Made by a program: the position numbers and the translations under genes. From contig NC_084599.1 of the NCBI RefSeq assembly GCF_033807715.1, positions 11,923,625 through 11,987,624 on the forward strand: a stretch of DNA of 64,000 nucleotides, in the 5' to 3' direction. Numbering within the stretch: the first letter of the stretch is position 1; every line of letters begins with the position of its first letter. Positions 23,723 to 33,625 of this stretch are shown here, piece after piece. The notes under the pieces were generated by a model that worked only from the letters and a program-made list of their open reading frames with translations, had not been told where the DNA came from and ran no database searches. Source of the DNA: Cololabis saira. Taxonomy: Eukaryota > Chordata > Actinopteri > Beloniformes > Belonidae.

Positions 23723-24107
23723 TTAAGTAATCTTTTTACTATAGAAACATGGACTCTGAATTATTTGTAAATGGCCTTATAACCCTTCCCAGATTGATGG
23801 GCAGCAGCAATTATGTCTCTAAATTCATTGCTGATGTCTTTCCTCCTTGGCATTGTGTAAATACATACAGACGTTCCAGATGTTACATTAGATAGTTAAA
23901 AATTGGAGCAAGATGTGTGGTCATGCAAGGGCCATAAAACAACTTCAGCACGGCTTTACTGGTTTTGTACTGTGCAGGAAAGCACAAATGAATGTGTAAA
24001 TGTAATTTGCAGCGAACTGTGATAGTGTCACCTGTGTCTCTCTCAGTAAGACTGAGTAGATGATAAACATGATACACTGACAGCTGTTTTTCATTCTGTT
24101 TATCCAG

Positions 24108-24251
24108 GACCGGAGGGTTGTAATTTGTTCATCTACCACCTGCCACAGGAGTTTGGAGACAATGAACTCATGCAGATGTTTTTGCCCTTCGGTACCGTCA
24201 TCTCTTCAAAGGTTTTTATGGACCGGGCAACCAACCAGAGCAAGTGCTTTG
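24108..24251 (+). CDS. celf5: CELF5 exon: first half of RRM3
   Basis: Exon of 144 nt, phase 1 in and out, from CAG (24107) to GTGAGT (24252). It encodes [36 protein letters not shown] and NQSKCF. LFIYHL is the RNP2 motif of RRM3, and KCF begins RNP1, which is completed by GFVSF in the next exon. RRM3 of CELF proteins binds GU-rich RNA. DNELMQ in helix 1 differs slightly from the DTELTQ I recall for mammalian CELF5 and resembles the DAELMQ of CELF4. All expected core residues are present. Confidence 0.97.
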
Positions 24252-24515
24252 GTGAGTTTGGATACTCACTGCCATTTCTGACTAGTTAAGACAGAATATT
24301 ATGGAGAAGAAGAAGACATGGGTGCACAGGCCTCTCTGATTTCCAACATATAAAGGGAAATAGAAACGTTCACCAATGTACTTAGAGCAGGGTGAGCACT
24401 AAAGGAAATATGAGTGTTGTGTAGAAGCTCACATCTGAGGTAGGGATTATTATTTTGAAAGCTTTAATTATAAATGTTCTAACCTTTTTCTAAATAACAC
24501 ATTTTGTTATATATA

Positions 24516-25101
24516 TTTAAAGGAGCATGAGGCAGGATTGAGGCAGGATTTATGAAAAAAAAATTAGTATACGTTTTAAGTTTTTTAGTAATAATGTCAG
24601 ATGAAGCGTTCCAAACCAAAATGAATGAGCCCTCTAGTGCAGGGGTGTCCAAAGTTGGTCCTCGAGGGCCGGTGTTCTGCATGTTTTAGTTGTTTCCCTG
24701 CATTACCACACCTGATTCTAATTAACGGTCGTCACCACCTTGTCATTAAAGTCTGGATAGTTCTGTTGATGACCAAGCTCCTTGTATCACGGTTTGATAA
24801 AAAAAGGGAGACATCTAAAACATGCAGGACACCGGCCCTCGAGGACCGACTTTGGACACCCCTGCTCTAGTGTATCTCTCCGTTGCCTTGAACAGGCTGT
24901 GTGCTGCAAAATGTGCTGCAATTCGGACTCCGAATTTCCCGCGCTGTCCTGTGGATGTGACGTCAAATGACGCTGCATGCACGTTCTCCCCGTTCTCCCG
25001 TGCCGGCTTCACTGTTGGCTGCAGTACCCCCAACGGCCGTCGTGGTGAAGGGTGGCGCTAGAGAGTCTCATTTCTTAAAAGGAGCCTCATGCTCCTTTAA
25101 A
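24516..25101. mobile_element. Outer MITE with 18-bp inverted repeats, interrupted by a second MITE
   Basis: Left end TTTAAAGGAGCATGAGGC (24516-24533) and right end GCCTCATGCTCCTTTAAA (25084-25101) are exact reverse complements over 18 bp. Each end holds TTAA outside AGGAGC/GCTCCT, so a TTAA target duplication (piggyBac-like) is possible but cannot be told apart from the repeat itself. No transposase is seen. The 225-bp element at 24640-24864 and its duplication are inserted within it. Confidence 0.8.
24640..24864. mobile_element. Nested hAT-type MITE, 225 bp
   Basis: Begins CAGGGGTGTCCAAAGTTGGT and ends with a near-perfect inverted counterpart, GACTTTGGACACCCCTG. Arms extend about 50 bp to CATGTTTTAG/CTAAAACATG. 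It is flanked by exact 8-bp copies of ctctagtg (24632-24639 and 24865-24872). That duplication fits the nnnTAnnn pattern of Buster-group hAT elements, and CAGGGGTGTC ends are common among vertebrate hATs. Confidence 0.93.
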
Positions 25102-26634
25102 TGAAGACATAAAATCTTCACTTTTGAAATGTTGTTGACTCTGCCAACATTTGACAGGACACAGATGACTCAATGATCTTATTTCCAACAAACTGATTTC
25201 AATTTGCATCTTGATGACTGTTGTGCTTTAGTACGAGTGTTGTGAGACAAAACAAAAGAAAAGAAAAAATGCACTGAGTACATAGTTGTCAAAGCAGCCA
25301 TGATGTAGTCGATCAGACCGTGTGCGCGTGCCTCTTCTTGGCAGATGTGTGACCTGGAAACCTTGAAGTGCTGTATCAGCATCCTCATCACCGTTTTGTA
25401 ACACTAATATCTGTCAATACCTTCAGGCCCGAGGCTGATTCACACGCCTCCAACAGCTCCCGTCCAGATTTAGCTCTGTCAGACTGCACACAGTGACTTA
25501 TCCTCACAGGTGCAAAAAAGGCTGGCAGTGATGGTTGAGAGGAAGGCGAGGAACAGGACAATTACAGATGAGCATTTGTTTTCACTTCAGGGAACCACAG
25601 AACCCTGGGCAACATTGATCACCAGTGCTGACTCCCTATGCGTGTGTGGGAGGCTTAATAACATAAATTCACAAAAGAAGCGCTTTCTAAAGTATTGACT
25701 AATCCACTGTACATTTACAACATAATGTTAGGCCTGAGGAAGGAAGGAGCACACAGGTGTAATTAATCTAGAAAGAAGAAAGGAGGGATAAACTTAGATT
25801 GATGGGGTGCAAAGAGAACAGAGACAGAAGGAAAGCACACTTGTAATAAGTGACACGACTGAGCAGAAGAGTCCAAGCCTGCATCTTCTCTCTTCTCCCA
25901 TCCCAAATTAGTTAAACTGATGGTGGGTTAGGAGGTCACCTCCTTTGCCTGCCTCTATACTTCCATTCAGGCCTCCTCCTTGTTGCCCAGATTTCACCCT
26001 AATGGGACAAAGCAGGGCGAGGCAGACTCCCTCCCAGGTGGCTGTGGACGTGGAGAGGTCCCGGCTGTTTTTCACGGGTCATCAGCTGTACCTAATGACA
26101 CTGCAGACACAGGGGAGTGCATCAACCGGAGACACGCTTCACTGCAGTTTCTGGTCACTGAAATCTCAAGGCTTTATTTTTACACATGATGGAAACAGGA
26201 TGTTCAGCTTAGACTTGAAAATGGGCTTATCTCAGAAAATGCACTGATGGATTTGTGTCTGCAGCAAACCTGTCGAGTAATGATGAACTATGTTTGCTCT
26301 TGTTATGATCAAACTTTATGAGGAAAGTTTGCGCAGCGACAAAGCTATGCTTTCCCATTTTTAAAGTAAGAATCTGCAAATATTTGTCATCGCCCTTTAA
26401 ATTCGACAAATCCAGCACAGATCACACCTGTAACTGGATAGGCCGATTTAAAGACATGCAGTTCCCGCCCTGGCATTTATACCGAACAGCACTGCGTTCT
26501 TTTTTTATTATTTAAAATATTGTTTAAAATAAGCGGTTACATCATTCTTGCTTAGTTCAGGAAAAAGCTCTAAAACTACTTCTATCCCAAAGTGAAGGAG
26601 GAGAGGAATGTCATGTTTCACGAAATGTCCCAAC

Positions 26635-27396
26635 TAGGGCTGTTCGATTAATCGATTTTAAATCGTAATCGCGATTATGTAATTAGAACGATGTTAAAAC
26701 GTGAAAATCGTAAAATCGATTTTTCACTTTTTTTTTTTTTTTATTTTTATTTTTTTTTACACCTTGTCTGCACACATATTAATGATTGATACCATATTAA
26801 TGATTGATGGAAATACCTCTCAATACCTGCGACAAGTGCCCCATTGGAGAGGCTCTTTGGTGTAGGAGGGGGCGTTGTAACATGCCACCGGGCATCCCTC
26901 AAGCCAGATGCGGTAGACCGGCTCGTGTTCCTTGCAAAAAACTTGCAAATGTGAATAGCAAATGTAATGACTGACATTACACACCTCTACCTCCTTCATG
27001 GGTTGCATTATTATTTAGCATGCAAAGACCCAGTTTAGTTTAATTAGAAAATGTCTTGTTTTATTTAATTGGAAATATAACTTACTGTATGTTTGCAAGT
27101 GCTGATTTGCTGATTTTTTTTTTCAGAGATAAAACTTTATATTTTATTATATTTTTTTAAACTTTTTTTCAACTTATTTTACAGAGTTTTGCACTTTATT
27201 CATTCATTTTTGGTTTAATAAGAGCAAAGTTTGCACTTAAAGCCCAATGGGGCAAATGTTCAATAAAAAAACAGCATATTTGAAATCATTTCTTTGCCTT
27301 TTGTCAATTCACAAAATAATCGTAATCGTAATCGAAAATCGGATTTTGAGAGAAAAAAATCGAGATTTTATTTTTGGGCAAAATCGAACAGCCCTA
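26635..27396 (+). mobile_element. Internally deleted hAT transposon, 762 bp
   Basis: Begins TAGGGCTGTTCGATTAATCG and ends AAAATCGAACAGCCCTA, with an exact 8-bp duplication gtcccaac on each side (26627-26634 and 27397-27404). The duplication fits the nTnnnnAn pattern of the Ac group. Subterminal ATCG repeats occur at both ends. It retains the end of a transposase gene (26829-26954), so it derives directly from an autonomous hAT by internal deletion. Confidence 0.94.
26829..26954 (+). pseudogene. hAT transposase C-terminal remnant
   Basis: In frame: ATSAPLERLFGVGGGVVTC, then ASLKPDAVDRLVFLAKNL and a stop at 26952-26954. This is the C-terminal dimerisation motif of hAT transposases (ATSAPSERVFSxAG...LKPxxVDxLVFLxKN). 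The frame is open back to about 26817 (LSIP). The catalytic N-terminal region is missing, so the fragment cannot be active alone. Only the substitution of Leu for Ser in APSER and the Gly-rich stretch are unusual. Confidence 0.88.
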
Positions 27397-27524
27397 GTCC
27401 CAACACATCATTTATTTTTTCAAGAAATTGAAAAATAACTTCCTATATTACAGTCATTCAGTTAGGTTATCAGACCAGTCCTATCCTGTACTAGAGTCAG
27501 TGAACTTGTTCTATTTACTTGCAG

Positions 27525-27652
27525 GTTTTGTGAGCTTTGACAACCCTGCTAGTGCGCAGGCAGCTATTCAGGCCATGAACGGCTTTCAAATCGGGATGAA
27601 GAGGTTGAAAGTCCAGCTAAAGAGACCGAAGGATGCCAGCCGCCCTTACTGA
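27525..27652 (+). CDS. celf5: CELF5 terminal coding exon: end of RRM3 and stop
   Basis: Starts after GCAG (27524) and completes RNP1 as GFVSF, continuing [20 protein letters not shown] and [17 protein letters not shown] before a TGA stop at 27650-27652. This C-terminus is almost invariant in CELF3-6; the Ser-Arg before Pro-Tyr differs from mammalian CELF5 as I recall it (GHPY). The six exons in the window total 864 nt, exactly 287 residues plus stop, with compatible phases at every junction. That is strong evidence for the exon model. Confidence 0.96.
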
Positions 27653-29226
27653 CACAGCCTACCTTTAGTATTCACTGCAGCAGCACAGGTGAGCCCACAG
27701 TGATGGTACCTTCCTGCCACTGGTTTCACGTTTTTGAGCTGAAGATGTAATACAGGTTTCAGTAGCAAAACTTGATTTTCCCTGATTATGCTAATTCCCA
27801 CACACAGTCCTCCAGACTTTCTGGTGTGTTTGGACCAAATGTGAAGCAATTATGCATAAAATCAGTGGCAGAGCTCATAAAGATGTCTTTTCGCATCAGA
27901 TGATGGAAGTGGACACAGCTGAACAAACCTATGAAAGTCTCAAATCACACATATTGTGTGAACAATGTTTAACACAAACAGCTTGTCAGCTTATTAGCAT
28001 GGAAATTATTTCAACATCACCAACTTAACATTCATTAAGTGCGTATGTTAAGTTAGCGCTTGGTCTTAAAAAAAACAACAAAAAAAAGCCATGACTATTG
28101 GTTTTAATGCTGAACTATGGCCAAAAAGGCTCCAAAGAAATCATACAATAGCAATTTTCTATTTTTTCGGAAAGACCAGATGATGCAATTGTCAAAGTTT
28201 TTCTAAAAACTCTGGCTGTTTTAATCTTGTTCCAAGAATCAGCAGTCATAGGGCCCCAGTTACAGGCTGCCTAGCACTTTAAAAATTTGAATAATTTATT
28301 CCTGCAAAGCAGGAGAAGGCTATCAGAAGGAAGCAAAGTTTTTTTTTGTCTTTTGTTAAGTAGTCTTCTTATGCATTTTGTAATACGATTAAGAAATGAC
28401 AGTTAACAGGAATGCTGGAGGTCAAGTTGAGGTCTGGAAGAAGAAAACTTAAAAAAAAACACACACACACAACAGTTGACTTCATGGAGAATTTGTGAGA
28501 TGGAAAACCGTTCCAGCATACTCTCCACATATTTTACATTTAAGACAAATCTTCTGAACAAACTTGACACATTTTGGGAGCAAACATGACATCTTCTTGT
28601 AATATGGAGAAAAAGGATCTCATCCCTGTTCTGACTCAGAAAGGAAAGCGTAGGATTATGACACGGCCCCCAGAGTCCTCGAACTAGAAACAGTTTGCTG
28701 GAAAATTACACTACAAACAACTGACACACTGCTAATTATCTACAAATAGTCTTTAGATGTTTTCAAAAATTATGTTTTTAAATAGCGACAAACCAAGATT
28801 ACCAGGCTTCATATGTTTTTCCTTTTTTTTCTCTTAATGTTTAAACTAAAATACATAAAAAAGAAAAATTTAATTTGCCAAGGAAATTAATTTGCTATGT
28901 AAATTTAAACTGTTGCACTCACATTTTTTTAAGTGAAAGGGAGTATGGGTTTGAAATCTTCAGGGTTGTCCAGAGTCGTGCAGAAACTGCCAGACGTTTA
29001 TTTCTTATGCACCATCGCAGCCAAGCTAATTGTGAGAAAATCTGTCATCATTGTGATTGACAAAGATTGAACGCGGTGCCAGTATGGGTTAGCTCTCTCC
29101 AGACCATTAAACTGATATAATGGAGCCATACTGAACTATCCAAAGCTCAAAGAAATGGATCTTTGGATTGACAGTTTAATGAGCAGTGAAATTTCAAATG
29201 GCCTTCTTTTTTCTTCTGTTTTTCAG
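27653..29226 (+). other. celf5: Start of 3' UTR and a probable 3' UTR intron
   Basis: Thirty-six nt after the stop is CAGCACAG followed by GTGAGC (donor at 27689). A long pyrimidine tract and TTTTTCAG acceptor end at 29226. Together they suggest a 1.5-kb intron inside the 3' UTR. Because the junction would lie less than about 50 nt after the stop, it should not trigger nonsense-mediated decay. Otherwise the stretch has no ORF or repeat of note. If the intron is not removed, the whole stretch would be 3' UTR. Confidence 0.6.
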
Positions 29227-32075
29227 GTTTTAGAGGACACATGAAGATATCTTGGAGGAGATGAACTTTTTTTCTTTGAAAGCAAAATATGTTTAAAAAA
29301 AAAAAATCAACATGTAAGGAGTTTTTTGGAGACATATCAGCATTTACACAAGAAGACATAGATTAGGGCAGAATTGTGAAGGAGGAGGCGTTTCACCGAG
29401 GGACGAGCGGTAACCGATGGCACAGTGCGCGAACGGCGAGAAGAAAAAAAATAAGTGGAAAGAGGTGTGATGAGACTGAACAACAGAACTTTTTTTCTTG
29501 TTGAGACTTGAATTGTTAATTAAGCAACAAACTAACAAACAAAAAAGCAGCAACAACAAATAGATTTATATATACATATTATATACACACACATATATAT
29601 ATCTATAAGGAAAGAGGCGCTTGTGGCTTTTACTGGACAAATGAGGGTTAAAACTTGAAGATTAAAAAAAACAGTGGAGAAAAGAAGCTATTCTATACAT
29701 CCACAAACAGACTTTCTTTCTCTTTCCCTCTTTCTCTTGTTCTCTCACCGTTTCTCTAAGCAAGCGCAGAGCTATGACTCTTGGAGGTCACTGAGGTTTC
29801 CATAAGCAACAGTAGAACTGCAATTCTTTCAGCCCTAAGGGACCAAAGGACCAAACATTTTTATTGTTCTGAACAGTAATATATAGTATTAATGACACTA
29901 ATACTACAAACTACTACTAATACTATTACAAGTTAAACTTAAGAAGAAATACTAGCTTCAGGTTGAAAAAAAAAGAGCAAGGGTTTTCGATTTCTTTTTC
30001 CTTTTACATTTATAGCTACTGGGTTTGAGAATATTAAAACATAACAAAAAATGTATAAAAAAAAAAAATTAATGATAAAGCTGTACTATTTTAGCTGCGT
30101 AGAATATATGGGTTAGACGTTGTTTCGGGCATGTTCAGATATGTTCTTTTTTGCCACTTCATCTGCATCCCAGGATTCATCTCGGAAGTGGGATCTTTCT
30201 GTGTTATTGTGCCGCGAGGAGAGCAAAAGAGTCCTGCAGTGCCGAGAGAGATGCACCTCCGCATAGCAAAAATTCAAGGAGCCACAGCTGATTTGGCAAA
30301 CCGATACTGCCCTCTGCTCTTGTCAGCATGCTGCGGTTCCATAACTGATCGTCATTGCGAGTCATTCCGTGTCATCGTTAAAGGCCTTGATAGTACAGAT
30401 AATCTGACCATAAAGCACTGTGGTAAAAGTGCCACCCGGGCTGAGATGGTTAGGCAGCAGTAAAAGGGCACAGCATCTGTAGCCGCTTAATGGAACATAC
30501 AAATGAGCCTGACAGCAGTTGTAAAAATTTCCGCGGGTGCGTCATGGTGGTCCCTGCCGGGTTGTGCCCTCTCCCACTGCCAAACTCCTCCAGCTGCTCT
30601 CTGCAGGCAAAGAGGAGACTCTCCCCCCTTTTTCCTCTCCCCTCCTTCACCTCCAAGTGCCAGGATATCTCTCTCTCTCTTTACAGAGGCCATCAGTTCA
30701 CCATCAGGGGCCCCAAACCTAACCCCCAGCATAATTACGGTGATATTGATCAGATGGGGAGCAGCACCGCAGGGCAAGAGATGCGCAGTCAATTACACAT
30801 TGGCATTTTGGATGAATTGACTGAGAGACAGAGTTCGGGTTTGGACAGGAATCTTTTTCTCTCCTATCATGAATATTTTCACTTGCGATCTGATGGAATC
30901 TGAGAGTGGCATCACATCCTATTTCAAGGCACTTAAAAAAAAAAAAAAGTCTGAAATTTCCTACAACAAGTTCTGTATATAGTGTTTAAAGTAGATCATA
31001 CAAGTTCTTCAGTGAAGAGCAGCTGTAATTTAATTTTATTTATTTTTTTCCTGGGAAGGGTATAATAGCACAGTAAGAGCGCATACACAGCGAGTGGCAG
31101 CATGGCATTACCAGCCTTAGGAGGTCAAATTAAGAGCAAAATGATCCATCAATTAGACAGCAGCAGGCCTGTAAGTGTGGCTGCTACAGCTGCTGCTGCG
31201 TCAACAGGACGACAGCTTACCATTAGCACTGGTCACACGTGGCTCCCGTACAGTGTGGTCGTGACACATCACGCTGCATAAGAGATGATAAATTAACTAA
31301 ACCAGTATCATCCATCGTGACGTTTTCTGTACTGAGACACACACACTCCGTACATCCGAGATGAAATCGCTTTCATGTTTGCTTGCTTTGGCAGATTCAC
31401 CTTTTCTTTTCTTTTTTTTTTCCAATGAGTTGTTTTTGTTAATTAGACTTTTTTTTTTTCTCAAAATGCCATCCATTTGTTGACTCAGTTTGCTCTCTGA
31501 AGCATCTTGCCCCTCAGGACTCTGTGAGACTGCAGCACACTCATCGACGCACTAAGGTTTAGACACATCAGTGCTCCAGACATGGAATCACGACGCCTGT
31601 CCTGTCCACTGAACCAGCGTCTCCAGAAAACACAATGACTACGCCTTCGTGGACTGTTACAACAAATGTTTCCTCCAGAACGACCCTTCACATTCTTTTT
31701 GCTGTTTCTTTGGCTCAGCTGCTGTTTTTATTTTGTGTGATTGCTGGTTCACGATCTCCATATTATTAGAAAGGGGGGGTGAAGACCTCTCGGCAGACCT
31801 TAGGCCACGGCGTTCCCTGCGTTCACTGTATGTTGCTCTTTCGCAAGCAGTATTTAGATGCTGTAAGAAACTATTTTTAGATATGCCTTTTTCTCATCAT
31901 GAATTGCCAAATTATGCAAGCATATCCACTGCAGTTCCTCATCAGACTCTAAACTTGTGCCAGATTTCCTTAAAAAAAAAAAAAAGTAGTCTTTTTAGCA
32001 GAATGAAATATATGATTTTTTTGAAATAGTGTAACATTGTAGAAAAGAGGGTCAGCTCAGGCTGTAATGATATAC

Positions 32076-32081
32076 AATAAA
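32076..32081 (+). terminator. celf5: Candidate proximal poly(A) signal AATAAA
   Basis: AATAAA in the putative celf5 3' UTR. Use is uncertain; the region after it is moderately T/G-rich. Confidence 0.35.
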
Positions 32082-33091
32082 GATTTCCAGTGAAAAGGTT
32101 AGATTTCGTATATATTTGCCAGAAGACAGCTTCTTTTCCCGGTCAAGTTAATGTGAGTTTCCTGGCTGCTGTCAGGGCCGAGCAGCTTGAGGAAGCTGTG
32201 ATATATGGCCTCCTTCCCGCAGGCCATACAGGGCTTTATAAACCCTGTCAAAAAACCTTTTCTTGTGGGATTTCTACTTGAGAGTGTTTCTTGTTTTTTA
32301 ATTATTAAAATCAAATTAAGTTTAGCCTTCACAACAGCAAATTAATAAAGACCAGCTGTGACTGGAATGCAATGAGTTTAAAAGACGAGAGGTTTGTTTA
32401 AAGGCATCCACTCAGAGCAAGTAGAACTACTGGAGGAAAACAGGTGCATGGGCCAAGACGTACATATCTATTACACAAGAGAGCCGTCAAAAGATGGACT
32501 TCCTCCCCCCAAAAGTGAGTTGTTTAACATCTGTGAATGGCTAAAACTTAAATGAAGCAGTAGAAATAATCCCTGTAGTGTTCTAATTAGGTTGCATGTG
32601 GTTGAGCTGAAGTTGATCTTTAACGTAGTTTTCACTTTTGCATCCTTTTTTTAAACCATTTCTTCTTTTAATATTTGTCATGCTACCATGGTGCCCTTTC
32701 AATCTCTGAGCATGCTCAACGAGGGAGAGTTTAAGATTACGATTCTGGTACTGCTCGTATTAACAATATAATTCTTTAACTATGGTTTGAATGCTAAGGA
32801 TAGTAGCTCATTATAAATATGAAATCTGTATATTGTGGAAAAATCAGCACAGGACCTTTCTTTGGGTGCATATAGGTTAGGGTTTGAAGGGGAGGGGAGG
32901 GGAGGAGGGTTTCGCTTTATAAAGATGCTAACTTTCTGGTTTCTCAGCACAAAGCGTACAAAAACATAGAAACTGCAGTATGGAGTCTGTGAGCAGACTT
33001 TACTGACACACAGGGCGCAAAAAGAGGATTCTCAGTACTATTCTTTAAATCTGGAGGAGAAAATGCTGTTTACAGGTAAAATTGTTCTTCT

Positions 33092-33102
33092 TGTTTGTTT
33101 GT
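33092..33102 (+). promoter_or_regulatory. celf5: GU-rich element (UGUUUGUUUGU)
   Basis: An exact 11-mer TGTTTGTTTGT, the GU-rich element known to be bound by CELF1 and to promote mRNA decay and deadenylation. It lies in the likely 3' UTR of a CELF gene and is followed by further T/G-rich sequence. Confidence 0.6.
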
Positions 33103-33436
33103 TTTTTGTTTATATTATATTTTTCTTCTGTTTTTTGTTGTTTTTTTCTTCTTTTTTTTTTTTTAAAGGAGAGCGCCACCTGTTTTTTGTGGCATTGGCA
33201 GAACAGCATGGATTACCAGACAGGGAAAGCAGTATCTTTTTATAAAAAAAAAGAACTTAAAAAAATGGAAGAAAAAAAAAGTATGTGTTCTGTATTAGCC
33301 TGAGAAACCAAACATTTTTCCCCTGTTGAAATTTCTTAAAACTTGCTGCTTTGATTACTTCATATTAATGATTGATGATTTAATAATTTTATAATTAATT
33401 ACCTGGTCAAGTATGTAACTTGATGTTTATTTGTCT

Positions 33437-33487
33437 ATTTATTTTTATTATTTATTTATTTATTTATTTATTGCTATGATTTATTTA
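33437..33487 (+). promoter_or_regulatory. celf5: AU-rich element: overlapping AUUUA array
   Basis: One ATTTA at 33437, five overlapping ATTTA pentamers at 33450-33470 and two more at 33479-33487, typical of a class II AU-rich instability element. It is about 120 nt before the likely poly(A) signal. Confidence 0.6.
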
Positions 33488-33607
33488 TCATTTGGTCACT
33501 TTTATTTTATTTATTTAATGGTAACGGTAAGATAAAGATATGTATAAAAAAAAAAGAAATGCTTATTGGGGCTTTTCTCTCTTTCTCTCCTTTTTTTCCA
33601 ATTTTAC

Positions 33608-33613
33608 AATAAA
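33608..33613 (+). terminator. celf5: Candidate distal poly(A) signal AATAAA
   Basis: AATAAAAACT is followed within 15-45 nt by TGGATGTTGTTCCTTGTGAG, a GU-rich downstream element. This is the best-looking celf5 3' end. Confidence 0.55.
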
Positions 33614-33625
33614 AACTCAAACTGG

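Larger units (their letters stand above)
21527..24107 (+). other. celf5: celf5 intron, 2.6 kb, repeat-rich
   Basis: Nearly half is mobile DNA: hAT-type element 22069-22833, Tc1/mariner-like relic about 22940-23236 on the minus strand, and an (ATT)n/(AGT)n array with a LINE-like leader at about 23595-23722. No exon is seen. The acceptor TATCCAG ends at 24107. Confidence 0.85.
24252..27524 (+). other. celf5: celf5 intron, 3.3 kb, splitting the RNP1 motif
   Basis: Carries an outer inverted-repeat element (24516-25101) interrupted by a second MITE (24640-24864), and a 762-bp hAT element (26635-27396) ending 128 bp before the acceptor. The region 25110-26620 is non-repetitive with no clear exon. 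The acceptor TTGCAG ends at 27524. Confidence 0.85.
29227..33625 (+). other. celf5: Probable long terminal 3' UTR exon of celf5
   Basis: From the acceptor at 29226 the sequence runs without splice-like coding exons to an AATAAA at 33608-33613 followed by a GU-rich stretch. Another AATAAA at 32076-32081 offers a shorter form. U-, A- and AU-rich stretches alternate with mixed blocks (about 30100-31340). A UGUAUAUA Pumilio-type site sits at 30974-30981, a GU-rich 11-mer at 33092-33102, and AUUUA repeats at 33437-33487. Length is compatible with the long 3' UTRs of neural CELF genes. The extent is inferred, not proven. Confidence 0.5.

Noticed and set aside
30131..30903. Open frames of 101-137 codons
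   Set aside because: They overlap in several frames within the inferred celf5 3' UTR, lack family motifs and are probably chance.
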